Shown: positions 22,063 through 33,469 of the stretch, in pieces
Layout: each line of letters opens with the position of its first letter
Numbering within the stretch: the first letter of the stretch is position 1
Source of the DNA: Artemia franciscana
Taxonomy: Eukaryota; Arthropoda; Branchiopoda; Anostraca; Artemiidae
Length of the DNA stretch: 64,000 nt
NCBI RefSeq assembly: GCF_032884065.1
Contig: NC_088881.1
Coordinates: forward strand, 10,637,147-10,701,146
Direction: 5' to 3'
The notes under the pieces: model-generated
The model's input: only the letters and a program-made list of their open reading frames with translations
The model's database searches: none
What the model was told of the DNA's origin: nothing
Program-made: the position numbers and the translations under genes

Positions 22063-24628
22063 GGCTCCTAAATTTCAAATGTAACCCTCAAATGCCAGAA
22101 ATTTTGAATCTACAAGATAAATAAGATATTTTCTTTCCTAGAAATTTTCTAATTGTTATCCAACGGTTCAAATTACGTATTTTAACCCTAAATTTATTAT
22201 AAATTGTTAATTATTTTAAAGAAAAGTGTAAGCAAAAGTTGCTTATTTTAAATTCCATATATGTACAATTTTATACAGAGTATCATTTAAAGGTTTGAAT
22301 TTGGGGGATAAATTAGAAGAAAAAAACACAATCATGGGGATATATGTATTCAGAAATAGGGAGCAGGGAGCAGTGTAGGCACTGGGGAGTAGGTGTTGGC
22401 TAATAGCTTTTTTGAGGGCATAATATTTCGTCGCGGTCTTTCAATATAATGCGCCTGCTAATGGGCTTAAATGTTAAATATCCTCCACTATACCATTATT
22501 AAAGAGAGCCGTGTACTATAGGCTGGAATTAGAACTGAAGTGCTATTTTTCTATTTAATTTTCGCTACTATGCAAATTTTCTTTTTATTTTAGTCTTAAG
22601 ATAACAAAAAGGATAAGGCCCCTCGGCACATGTATTCCACCTCCCCCTAAATTTTAAGAGTTTCACTGTTTTTCTTAAATCTTCTTATACTTATATATAA
22701 TTGTAGTTTTTTTGGCTTTTTCAAATCTTCCTCAATAGTTTCCCTTCGTATTGAGAAAAAATATGGAGTGGAATGTGGAATATTATTCAAAGGATAGGGG
22801 TAATAGGAAGGACATTCTTTCCTAAAATTAATCTATCCTTTCCAAGTATAGTCAGAGATAAGCAAGGTTAGTCCCAGAAGAATCATGAAGAGAGGGAAAG
22901 TGCTTATTTCCTAGGATGGATTTGTCCAACTAAACGATAGTATGTGAAAAACATATTTAGCAGCTGAACTAATTATAGTCTCTATCAGATAGTCTTTATA
23001 ATAAATATGCTTAAAAATGCTCCCTCTCCTTCCAGCACTGCCGCTCTCTCATATTTTTTATGAAATAAACACGCCACTTTAAATATGGCCATTAGATGAT
23101 AGCCCCCTAAAAGAGTCTTCATAACTGTCTAGCCTTTTCTTGGTTGACACGATATTTTGGCATGATCAGTTAGGTTGCGCTAATTGTCCCATACACCGGT
23201 GAACCCGCCTACGGTTCGACTGTGGTAGGTACCACCGGCCACAGAGCCCACGGTACTATTTACATCCAAAAGCACAATGTTAAGCGATCTCTATGCGTTA
23301 TTTCTTTGTGGATAAAAAAAAACCTTATACAGTTAAGATTGTTTTTTAAGCTGTATTGATCCTAGATGATATGAATTACTGATATGGTAATGAATTTATT
23401 ACAAATTTATCATAAATTTATTATAAAATGACTTTATAATATGCCAAATAAGGCAATATCACACAGTATTCGATAATACACATTACTATATGATAACATA
23501 AATATTAATCATCTCCCCCCCCCCCCAACAAAAGAACAGCAACAAAGTACAGACTTCAATTACTGTCATTTCTTTACCACTCCAATAACTTAGTCACGAA
23601 CCTGAATGATCGCCCGAGCCTGGTCAAATGTTCGAAACCAGTCTGGTCCAAATGATAAATTTGACTTAAAGTGATAAATTATATTTTGTCAGTTTATATA
23701 ACTTGATTGTGCTTGTTTTGGAACCCGTTGACAATTTTCTTTTTCTAATTTGGAAAACCCTTAACATTTTATCTGTTGAACAATTCGTCTGCAGGGTCCC
23801 CAGGAATTCAAGGGTATCACCCTGCTAAAATATGTTGAACATCATTAACTCCCGTATTTTATAAGTAATTAGATTCCACTGACGATGGTTAATTACATAT
23901 ATAGATTATTTTAAAACGGAGAAATGCAGTCTAATTCATGTTTATTTTTCAGATTAAAAAAAAAAAAAAATTGATTTAAGAAAATGAAGGTTTTCCCCCT
24001 GCAATATGTGTTAACTAGGATTATTCTGCATATTATGAAGTAAGAATTGTTTTCTTAACATGTTTTTTATGTACTGGTCTTGTACCATTCTATTTCCGAA
24101 TATATTTTCTAGTTTTTGTCTGTTTGAACTCAACGTATTTTGTTTTATTAAGAATTAAAAGGCAAGTATTTGATGACATATTAAAAAGTTGAAATTTTGA
24201 TGGTCGTTACAGCTGTTTTTCTAAGAAAAATTGATGAAATAAATTTTTTTAATTGGTTTGAACTTCTTTTACTGCTTCTAATTTCCCTTTGCTAATTAAT
24301 AAAGGCTATCAAAGTCTCATTCGAATAGATTGGAAAATGTGAAATATCGTTTTAAGTAGGAATATTGTGATTGTTTAAGATGAACTAAAAAATATATCAA
24401 TAAAAATCTTAAAAAACGTAACTGAACGTTAAAAAAACACAAATCTAAAGGCCTACCTATTAACTAGAGAAAAAGAAACCAATCACTAAAATATTGAAAA
24501 AAATGCTAAGCTTAGATAAAAAAAAAAACGATTTGTAAGTTAATATTCAACCGATCAGCTCAGAATGAACTGCTATTTTTCCGAAAAAGGGCCAGAGCAC
24601 TAAAATCACTAGTGTTTTGCACAAGCAT
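22063..24628. other. AIMP1 intron: no gene recognised
   Basis: AT-rich intron. A C13 run lies near 23514-23526 and an A14 run near 23956. A GC-richer patch at 23150-23260 contains GGTTCGACT but no matching A box. No coding signal. Confidence 0.5.
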
Positions 24629-24678
24629 AACACGACGAAATTGTACCACAGTTCGTCGTGTTTTTTTGTGGTATAATT
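24629..24678 (+). other. Potential H-type pseudoknot of two interleaved 11-bp stems
   Basis: Stem 1 pairs AACACGACGAA (24629-24639) with TTCGTCGTGTT (24652-24662), perfectly. Stem 2 pairs ATTGTACCACA (24640-24650, the loop of stem 1) with TGTGGTATAAT (24667-24677), with one G-U. The interleaving would form a pseudoknot in an RNA read in the AIMP1 sense. Function unknown; it may only be a transposon footprint. Confidence 0.5.
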
Positions 24679-24789
24679 ATAAATTTGACGTCAGTTTTAA
24701 TTTTATTGAAAGAAATAGTAGAATAAGCTGAAAAGCAAGAAACTTCTATTTACCTGTTTTAAATTCTGTTTTTTAAGTTATTATTTTTT

Positions 24790-24790
<1 letters not shown>

Positions 24791-24873
<83 letters not shown>
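24791..24873. repeat. (TA)n microsatellite
   Basis: Pure alternating TA, about 41 units, in the AIMP1 intron. Confidence 0.97.
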
Positions 24874-24874
<1 letters not shown>

Positions 24875-25015
24875 TATCTGTTATTTATGTACGCATCAGT
24901 TATTTATATAATATAATATCTGTTGGAAGGCCCAAAAAACGATAATTTGTAGTTCGTCTAAACATCTGAAATCCATCATAGACGAATTCAGTGTTCTTAG
25001 CGGAATTTTTATTCA

Positions 25016-25186
25016 AAGTCGTATCCAGGGGGTGGGGGTATGGGTTTTGACTCCCCTCCCCCAAAATGTTTGTCTGGCTTGTAAAAACGTAACAAAATTA
25101 AATAATATACACTAATTTATTATGCATTTTTAAGATTTATTTTTGTAACCCCACCGTGAAAATAAAATCCTGGATACAGCCCTGGC
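25016..25186. mobile_element. Short MITE with GTATCCAGG terminal inverted repeats
   Basis: The left end AAGTCGTATCCAGGG and the right end CCTGGATACAGCCCT are inverted copies. The ~170-bp interior is AT-rich and non-coding. The same terminal motif bounds 61556-61722, so the two are members of one family. Confidence 0.65.
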
Positions 25187-25277
25187 AGTAACGTTAGAAC
25201 AGAAGAAGTTTTAAGATATTTCAAAGAAAATATTTCATAGAAAACTGCCAAAAACTAAGTATTTATATTTTTTTTAG

Positions 25278-25373
25278 AACCGTTTAGCTGTATTTTTGTG
25301 CAATCTGAAGCCAGCGAAAATGAGAGGCATAATGTCGGAAGCTATGGTCATGTGTGCGTCAACACCAGACAAG
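25278..25373 (+). CDS. AIMP1: AIMP1 exon: middle of EMAP-II domain
   Basis: The acceptor is TTTTTTTTAG, ending at 25277; the donor is AAG then GTATCT at 25374. It encodes exactly 32 codons, phase 0 at both ends. It contains the signature block LCNLKPAKMRG followed by SEAMVMCASTPDK, which in p43 and tyrosyl-tRNA synthetase continues the OB-fold and its extension. At 96 nt it is too short for a simple ORF scan and is found only by homology. It sits 6.6 kb after the previous exon and 25 kb before the next. Confidence 0.95.
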
Positions 25374-25429
25374 GTATCTATTGTGATTATGTACTTTGAG
25401 TAATTTATAATTCAATTCAATTTATTTCT

Positions 25430-26760
25430 GACCCATCAACAAAACAAAAGAGGGTGTGTAGCCCTAGTGACAGAGTAAGATAGAAAAAAAAAATAAAAAG
25501 AGAAAAAAAAAAAATCAACGAAAAGAGAGATGACAATCAACAAACATAACTACATGCTTTACGAAGAGGGGAGACCACTGGTGGATGAGTTTTCTAGCGG
25601 AGGATTGAAATCTTCCACTCTTTATCAATAATGTTTGCAGGCAGAAACAATTTAAAGTTTTGTACCAGAGAAGAATTACTGGTCCAAGGAGGCAGATACT
25701 TGGCGAATTAAAATTAGACTTGGTTAATACTTTTTTATATGAAGTAGAAAAAATTCAAATGGGGGACATAGCAAGAAGATGGGGCACAGTTAGACTGTTG
25801 TAAAGTTTGGAAAGGTTACACCGACTAAGATTTGTGCTATTAGATGCAATCGAGGCATATGCAATTCAAATCTTTTTAGTGATGTCTTGAATTACAAGCT
25901 CAATGGTTTCTTTAATGCTTCTTCCAATGGGCATACCAAGATAAATAAGGCTCTCAGAAAGCGGAATAGATGTTTCAGAAAGTTCAAGTTGCAAGTCAGA
26001 GTTACCTTTATGATTGAAAGCGATTGCTACAGTTTTATCAGCATTGAATTTCGGACAAACTTGCTGATGTTGATGCTAGAGTTTAGAAAAAGTTCTCGTA
26101 CTTCCCAAAAAGGTGCGACTTAAATTCAAAATATCATCAGCGTAGGTAAATAAAGAAACATCGATTCCACCATAAATACACGTGTACTCGGCAGAGCATT
26201 GAGCAGCAGAAACCGAGTTATTAAAAAGAACAGGGGAATTTAAACCACCCTGTCTGACACCCTTAAATATATTGAAAAATTTCCGAACTCCCTTTTATTT
26301 TAGCTTTAAGATGACTATACTAGATTCTGGGCAAATATACACGAATCGAATGCTCTAGCTATGTAAAGTGCGCAAAGAACAAGGAAATCACCAGATCCTT
26401 CCAGATCAGCTAGAACATTAAAAAGAGCATAAAGAGCATGCTCTCGAATTAATTCCTTCTGGAAACCAGACTGATGCGGAGGAGCATAACACTTACAGGA
26501 AATTTCACTGAGAATAATAGACTCAAAAATTTTGAACGAGGTACACGAAACGGTTATAGGGTGGTATGATTGACAGTCGTCAAGATCTTTTTTCCCCTTT
26601 TTGCGAATAGGAGTGACCTGGCCAATGCAAAACTGTTGTGGCACCAACAGGAACCAACACCAACTTGAAGAAATTGACATTTGAAACAACAGCAAGAGGT
26701 GCTGCACAAGCAAGTTTCTAGCATTTTCAAAATGTTTAGCAGAGATCAGATCAACACCAG
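25430..26760 (-). pseudogene. Non-LTR retrotransposon RT fossil (Jockey/CR1-like)
   Basis: Read on the minus strand from about 26760: GVDLISAKHFENARNLL, CIGQVTPIRKKGKKDLDDC, HPITVSCTSFKIFESI, HQSGFQKELIREHALYALF and LVLCALYIARAFDS give RT motifs 1-3. Further down, TYADDILNLSRT supplies the catalytic YADD box at about 26125-26140, followed by KFNADKTVAIAFNHKG and YLGMPIGRSIKETIELV. In-frame stops and one or two shifts break it, and a segment between motif 3 and the YADD box is missing. It lies antisense in the long AIMP1 intron. Confidence 0.8.

Positions 26761-26763
<3 letters not shown>

Positions 26764-26819
<56 letters not shown>
26764..26819. repeat. (TA)n microsatellite inside the RT fossil's upstream edge
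   Basis: Pure TA, about 28 units, placed where the recognisable retrotransposon translation stops. A G12 run follows at 26839-26850. Confidence 0.95.
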
Positions 26820-26822
<3 letters not shown>

Positions 26823-27369
26823 ATTATAAATGCATACAGGGGGGGGGGGGGTGTAGAGACGATGTAAATTGGTTGGAAGGTTCTGCCTGCCGAAAATATT
26901 CATAAACTACAATCTAAAAATCAACTTCCTGGATTACAGACCCCTATACATTGGCAAAAATACTGAAAATGATTGAAAGCAGAACGTTAAACATAAAAAA
27001 AAAATGAATATGAAATTGAATGACTCTATCTTTAAACTAGAACGGCAGGCACGTTCCGGGTCCAACAGAAACAACTCAATTCTACGTTTTGAATTGTTTT
27101 GTTCTTTTTTGTTTATTTAGTTTTTCGTGATTTTTCTTAACTTCTTGATTTATTCTCTTTGATTTAATCTATATCTATGTGTTATATCAGCATCCAAGAA
27201 GTTTACTACGTTAGAAATAATGCTGGGAAATTGTGTAAACATATGGGTATTAAAGAAAAAGTCAAGCGGGGGGAGGGGATTGAATTACGCTCTGGTTGAA
27301 GAAGTGGCCTATCCTTATTAAAAGTAATTGAGAAAAAAGATGTATTTTGGAATCGAGCTATTTTAATCT

Positions 27370-28720
27370 TCGAAAAAAAGAATGTAAGTGACGCTGACAG
27401 CCTTGTAACAAAAGCCGTCAAGCAGTTACAGAATGCTTTTATATCCACCTTTAGCTTCCTTTCCAGATGTGTATAACCAGGGGGGATGTGCCTGAGACTT
27501 TTGTGAAAGTGGTTGTAACATCCACCACAAAGAAAGGAAAAGACCCAATTGAATACAAATCATTCAGGCCTGTTGTGTAAGAATACCTTGTGTCGTATCC
27601 TTACTAAATTGTTTGAATAAGTAATCATCTCCGAGCTAGATACCGGACATCGGAAATAATAAGCTTGGATTCCAGAAAAGTCTTGGTTCCCCAGAAATTC
27701 TTTGTCTCCCAGGAAACGTGATTATGAACTCAGTAAGAAAGAAATAAGCCTTTTAATCTACGCCACAGATATTTCAAATATGTTATGGTGTTAACTGCAT
27801 GCGAGTAACAAACGCTCTCATGCACAGTGGTTAAAGTACAGTTATAGTGAAAACTCTGGAATTTCAATGTCAACACTTGACAATATACGCTATGGACAAG
27901 TGCTAATAAAGAACAGGTCGAAGTTAAAAGGAGTTTCAAGCAAGGCAGTGATCTCTGTCCTCCCATTATAAAGATCATATCTTACAATCTCTTCTTTTTC
28001 ACGGTACCGACTGTTTGCTGTTCCGAACTATTGTAAAAAAAGGCTCTGATTAATTCTAGATAAAATTAAATTAAAGAGAAGCAGGAATTTTTTTTCTATT
28101 TTTTGAAAGAGTCAAAGGAGTGAGACCTTCAAAAAGTATATTTTAGTTTTGAGGTAACGAAATGAAGAAACATGTTATGATCTGTTTAAATCTGCCCAGA
28201 GGTGACCAGAGGACTTTAAAAAGCAAACAATTTCGAGTATTTTTCAACAAGGCCTTATGTTAACAAGATTTGCCTTTTGAGGTGGACTTGAGGTCAAGAG
28301 TAAAAGGTTTTCATAGAAGAAACAATAGAAATATTGTTGCAAGTTGGTACACAGTACCGACTGTTGTTACAAACTTACTCTGATGATGTCCTTCTCTCAG
28401 ATCTGAAGAAGACTTACAAGGTGACCGTAATCAAATTCAGAGTGATTTACAATGTCTTGGATTTTCTACTAATACCGATAAGTCTCAGCTTTTAAGATAC
28501 GACGCATCGCAAAGGGATAACGCCACCCTTGCAAATCAAGTTGCTCCTAATGTGCCTGATCAAAAGTATCTCTGTATAATGATCGTCGAAATGATTGGGA
28601 AAACAAAACAATCGATTTTTGAGTAAGCATCTGCCGTCATCAATTCTGCTCTTGGGTTCATTGCAAATGTGTTGAATCAGGGGAGATTCCGCAGGAAATT
28701 GTAATCTTGTTCCACAATCA
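27370..28720 (+). pseudogene. Non-LTR retrotransposon RT fossil with YSDD box
   Basis: Plus-strand pieces in changing frames follow RT order: DADSLVTKAVKQLQNAF, then PETFVKVVVTSTTKKGKDP with FRPV, a GF-type motif near 27665, KRSFKQGSDLCPPI near 27930, and YSDDVLLS at about 28379-28402. SEEDLQGDRNQIQSDLQCLG and STNTDKSQL follow in a shifted frame. The Ala of the usual YADD box is Ser here. Stops and shifts are frequent. It lies in the AIMP1 intron in the sense orientation. Confidence 0.65.
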
Positions 28721-28734
28721 TTCGCATCCTGTTC

Positions 28735-29010
28735 AGTACCCTAAACTCGCAAAACCTCTAAAAGTTCATTCATTTTGCTCTCACTTTCATCTAGGATGCT
28801 TAAATCATCAGCATAATCTAAGTCTAGGAGAGTTTTTCCTCCCCATTTGAATTCGTGGTCTCCCATTACCTTTCCTGTGCTCTTTAAGACAAATTCCATC
28901 AAAATGACCAATATAAAGGGGGATAGAACACAACTGCTTAACTTCTGATCTAAATACCAAACCAACTGCTAACCTCATATCCTACCTCAACCACAGGAGA
29001 CAATGACAAC
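28735..29010 (-). pseudogene. RT fragment with YADD box, tandem copy A
   Basis: Minus strand: SPFILVILMEFVLKSTG, then WGGKTLLDLDYADDLSILDE and MNELLEVLRV. It ends abruptly in a stop just after EVLRV, where relatives such as 31239-31493 continue into the next RT motif. The same segment is repeated at 29055-29320 with the same right-hand limit. Confidence 0.75.
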
Positions 29011-29054
29011 ATTTACAACTTACAAAGACAAAACTTACTGAACAATTCGCACGG

Positions 29055-29320
29055 AGTTCAGCGCCCTGAATTTGCAAAACCTATAAAAGCTCATTCATTT
29101 TGCTCAGACTTTCATCTAGGATGCTTAAATCATTAGCATAATCTAAGTCTGATAGAGTTTTTCCTCCCCATTTGATTCCGTGGTCTCCCATTGCCTTTGC
29201 TGTGCTCCTTAAGACAGAGTCCATCAAAATGATCCATAAAAGAGGGATAGAACACAACCCTGCTGAACTCCTGATCTAATGTGAAACCAGCTGCTAACCT
29301 CATTTTCTACCTTAACTGCA
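29055..29320 (-). pseudogene. RT fragment with YADD-type box, tandem copy B (more decayed)
   Basis: About 85% identical by eye to copy A. LDLDYADD has become a variant (the D before the box and the A are altered by AATCATTAGCAT) and the FILVILM part is frame-broken. It begins at the corresponding base (TTTGCAAAACCTATAAAAGC), so both copies share a truncation point. Confidence 0.7.
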
Positions 29321-29454
29321 GAAGACAATAGACAAATTCGTAACACTCAACGCACCATAAAGTGATACTGTCATCACTTTGTTACATCATCGTTTTGTCA
29401 TCATCGTTACAAATCCGTTCACCCTTACACCATCGCCGTTCTTGTTGTGCTTGA

Positions 29455-29560
29455 TCTTCAGTATTTCTGTATAATGACTGTGGAAATGATTGGCAAAACA
29501 AGACAACACATTTTTCGTTTTTTCAACTGCATCTTGTGCCTAATGCGTTGGCATTGTGTG
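29455..29560 (+). repeat. Short copy of part of the YSDD retrotransposon
   Basis: GTATTTCTGTATAATGACTG and AAATGATTGGCAAAACAAGA repeat, with changes, the segment at 28568-28640. It is a detached fragment of the same family. Confidence 0.6.
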
Positions 29561-31110
29561 TTGACATAATATGACATATGTTGACATAGTGTGTCTCATA
29601 TGAAAACGTCAAGAAATACCGAAAAGACCAGGAAGCATTTTCAAATATGCGAATTCTTATATCTACTGTTTTTTCGAATAATGAATTATTTTTTCTTGCC
29701 TGCAAACTTTATGGTGAGGGTAACAAGTACGAGCAAAGTTAGGAAAAATTGTTTTTGTCGTATCAACCCGGAGGGGGGGTTGAGGAGCCACTGGCCTCCT
29801 TTTGGTTCTCCAATCGAATAGATGGAAAAATATTGCGGGATTCTGACCCAAGTAACATGCAACTTTTCTATTTTTCTATTTAAATTCGGTTTGTGGGGGG
29901 GGGATTGAGGATTGTTTGCCTGCTTCTTGCTTCAAATAATAAAGGTTTAAAATGCTTGCGTGATTCTGTTTCAAACAGTTGGAAAGATAAAACACATATT
30001 TGTAGTATGTGCCAGTAATTTCAACATACTGAAGTGATTTGAAGGAATATAGTCCCACTGCAAGGCTTTGATGCTTTGATGGTTATTTTTTTTGCAAACA
30101 CTTGAGCTATACGAGACTTTGAAGTATAGAATATGTATTATAAAAGCTAAATATATCCTTGTTATATTTAGCGTTAACACAAGACCAAAAGCACTAACTG
30201 AAAAATTAAGAAAAGGCTTCGAGTTAGAAGCAGAAAAGCTAAATATATCCTTGTTTGTTCACTCTTACCAGAACGCTATTTTTCTCCCTGCAACCCAGCA
30301 ATTTCAAACCCTGTTCAAAATATGTTTTTGCTGAGAATATACTTTGATTTGGAACGACCGAAAAGCCAATAGATTTTGAATGTTTCTGGCCAAACTACTT
30401 AATTCGCTTTGTATTTCTAGAATCTGGATCGATATTTTCAGTGAAATTCTGTTCTGTTTATGATCTATAAATTTTAAATTCTTCGAGAAATTTGTTGGCC
30501 AACCTGTCATGTATGCACATAAACTACTTTTTAGGTAACTCTTAAATTCAAAATGATTCATAAATTCAAAACACACTCACAAATTCAAATAACTATTTTA
30601 GATTTGATTGCTTTTTTATGAAGAGTGTATAAATGTCTTTTTTTTTATGCTGTAAGAATTAGCTATTGAAGAATTTTTTCAAACCACTTGGGTCTTGGAG
30701 GTCATTGTTTTTTAAAGCAGTTTATTTTGAAAAAAAAAATCATGAACTAACTATTTTAATTAGTTATTCTAGTATTCCTTTTATTGCATCTAACTTTCTT
30801 TTGCTTATTAGTTAAAGCTGCCAAAGCTTCATTCAAATGGCTAGGAAATTGTGAGGAATGTTGAAATTTTTATGAATATTATAATTATTGAAGATGAATA
30901 GGCAAATTAAAAAAACAAATTTGAATATAAAATAGGTAATAAAAAAGTAAGAAATAGGTGGAAAAGTGTTTTTTGTGCAGCTTTCTATTATTTTTTATTT
31001 ATTTCAATGTGTATTGTCTTATTAATCGGTTTTAGGAAAACTCCCAAATAAGAAAATTAAATGTGAGCGTGTTAATTATTGAGGCATTTGGTTTCTATCG
31101 GAAGCAAATT
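29561..31110. other. AIMP1 intron: no gene recognised
   Basis: Several 60-90-codon frames on both strands lack motifs. A 22-bp direct repeat, AAAAGCTAAATATATCCTTG plus TT, lies at 30142 and 30234. Poly-G tracts are at 29770 and 29894. Confidence 0.45.
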
Positions 31111-31114
31111 ACTT

Positions 31115-31760
31115 AGTATGACGATACTTTTTAGACTTAGAGATGCTGTAGATAAAGTTTTAAGAGAGGAACAGTGGGGTTTTAGGAAGGGGAGAGGATG
31201 CTTCGACTAAATTTTCACTTTAAATTAGTAATTGAGAAGTGCCTGAGTCGTACGGAATCAAATGGGAAAGTAAAACTCTCCTAGACTTGCGGTATGCTGA
31301 TGATTTGACCATCCTAGATGAAAAAAATCGTAAAATGAATGAATTTTCGGAGGTTTTGAGAGTTCAGGGTGCAAGAATAGGTCTGAAAATTAATGTTAAG
31401 AAGAATAAGTCGCTAATAGGAGGAATAAGTGAAGGTATGGAGGTAATGTTGGGTAACGAGAAGATAAATCAAGTAAACAATTTCACTTACTAATGTAGCA
31501 TTATCAGTAAAGGTATTGGTGCAGCGAATAAATAGCTTCACTTACTTATGTAGCATTATTAGTAAGGATGTTGGTGCAGCGAATAAACAGCTTCACTTAC
31601 TTATGTAGCATTATAAATAAAGATGTTGATACAGTGAAGATGTCAAAAGAAGAATGGATAAGGCCCATGGTATTTTTTCGTAGTTAAAAAACGTGTGGAA
31701 TTGTAGTCATTCTCCTATATATCCATTTCGTTTTAGTCGTAAATGATAAGGCAGTGTGAT
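31115..31760 (+). pseudogene. Non-LTR retrotransposon RT fossil, internally deleted
   Basis: LRDAVDKVLREEQWGFRKGRG at 31130-31200 (slightly altered) and a FTLN-VIEKCLS-like stretch are RT motif 2. The frame then jumps to ESKTLLDLRYADDLTILDE, MNEFSEVLRVQGARIGLKIN and NEKINQVNNFTY (31239-31493): the YADD box and the following GLKINVKK block. The part of RT between these is missing. The segment coding FTYLxSIISKD is then triplicated with a 55-bp period, and the fossil ends with KRR-MDKAHGIFS-like and KNVWN-like pieces. Confidence 0.8.
31481..31645 (+). repeat. 55-bp triplication inside the RT fossil
   Basis: TTCACTTACTTATGTAGCAT recurs at 31482, 31537 and 31592. The period of 55 bp breaks the frame. 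It is a local tandem expansion of the sequence that encoded the FTYLGSIIS block of RT. Confidence 0.85.
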
Positions 31761-32124
31761 CTAAGAAATTATTAATGCTAAATGGGTAAGTGATGGCAGT
31801 ACCTGGCAAAAATAATCACAATATTCTATTTACGAAAGAATTAAGCTATTAAATCTTAAATAATCTACTTTCTAAGCGGCTGAGCGTAGCTCTTGTATCG
31901 AAATTAGAAGTTTTTTTTCATACAAGGGGTTGCTAATTTTCAACTCATAAAATTTATGTTATAACTTAAGAATAGTTTCCAATACTACCGCCAGATGGTG
32001 CAAAATTTTCAAATATCCAAAGTAAAATATTTATTCAAAGATTATTGCACAAAACTACGGGTCATTTCAGACTTCCCCCCCCCCCCCCAAAAAAAAAAAA
32101 ATTGCGGGCATTAAAAAAAATGCG

Positions 32125-32620
32125 CGTAATTTCTGTCATGGAATGGAAACCGTTTTGTGGGACCTTGAAGGAGTTTGAAAATTGAAGAATTGTCACGGGA
32201 GCCAATTATGCCGGAATTCTAGGAAAAATGAGAGCAAAGTTAGCTAAAAAGCGCCTAAGAAAGCTCCACCGTGGAATCCACTTCCGTGACGGCAACGCCC
32301 AAGTGCGATACACAAGAGAAGTTTTGAAAGAATTCCGATGCGAGTCACTGCCACATCCATCTTATTACCCAAAAACCTAGCCTGCTCTAACTTCATATTT
32401 CCGAAATTTCAGCGGCAGTCGAAAAGTGTCTATTTTAGTAGCTCTGGGAAACCAGTACTCGGAGCAAAAATATGGGCCATATAGATGTTTCCAGATCTTT
32501 TCAAAAACTATCTAAAAGATGAAAACACCGGTTGGATAAGTGCAACGACAGTGAAACGGGTTATTTTGAAACATATTTCCATTCTAATTGTACGCGCCGC
32601 TTACATATCATATTCAAATT
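32125..32620 (+). pseudogene. mariner-family transposase fossil
   Basis: The plus strand translates to NYAGILGKMRAKLAKKRLRK, LHRGIHFRDGNAQVRYTREV, LKEFRCESLPHPSYYPKT and, in a shifted frame, RWDKCNDSETGYFE. These correspond to the mariner blocks LRxxIKxKRxGKL, the HDNARPH catalytic aspartate region, WExLxHPPYSPDLAPSDYHLF, and the C-terminal RWDKCIxxxGDYFE. Only the C-terminal half is present, with stops and shifts; the catalytic triad is not intact. No terminal inverted repeats were recognised. Confidence 0.75.
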
Positions 32621-33469
32621 TCGTCTAATATTTTAGCCGTATAAAGGCTATGCCCGTTTTTTATTATTGTATAAAGGCTATACCGTTATTTATTTTAGTT
32701 GTTTATTGAAAAACTCTAGTTCAGAGGTATTTTCTTTTATTTTGTTTAATTTGCATTGCTTTTAGCGTAAAGAAGGCTTATTTCTATTTTTGTAAAGGAT
32801 GGTGTCACTTTGTTCCCATATAATCTTTGAATAACTCCAAAGATCCAGTTTACAGGGAACCCTATCAGACTATGTCATTCTCATGTGATGGGGGGGGGGG
32901 GAGATTATATTAAAACTTTTTTTCGACATTTTAAGCCAAAATTTCTATCTTTACTTCCACTTTTTAAGCCGTATTCAGTCTGAAACTACATCCCTACTCC
33001 AGTCACTAATTTTCCCAAATTCTTCAACATTCTTTAATGAAATTCAAATCTTAGATTTTGAATAAAATTCCAAATTCTGTAATAGCAATAAGATGTACTG
33101 TGGTTCGACCTAGGGTTGAAAAAGAGTTGTAAACGTTTCACAGATGATTGGTTGCTGAAAATTTGCTTATGGAAATCTATTTGGTTCCAAACAGAAAGTA
33201 GGACATCCTCGAGTGTAGCTAAAGTAGGTTACTAGAATAGCCTTAAAAGAAACAGGACTTTCATGGGAGTGAATAAAAAGCGAAGGTCTAAATAGTCGAG
33301 AATAAGAGTAAGCAGTCTTGTTGGCCTCTGCTGTGTGAGCATGGGGAGCTGTGCTCTAATGACTCATTAGAAGTTGTAGTTGTTGCTTAATATTGCTCAC
33401 AAATGCAATGCGTCTGCTATTCTTCAATTTTCTGCGATTTTCCCTAATTTTCCCAAAAGAAAAAAGAGC
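32621..33469. other. AIMP1 intron: no gene recognised
   Basis: No coding signal. A short direct repeat, TATAAAGGCTAT, lies at 32639 and 32670; a G12 run is at 32889. Confidence 0.45.

Noticed and set aside
23150..23265. tRNA or SINE at GGTTCGACT
   Set aside because: A B-box-like string exists but no A box lies at the right distance and there are no flanking direct repeats.
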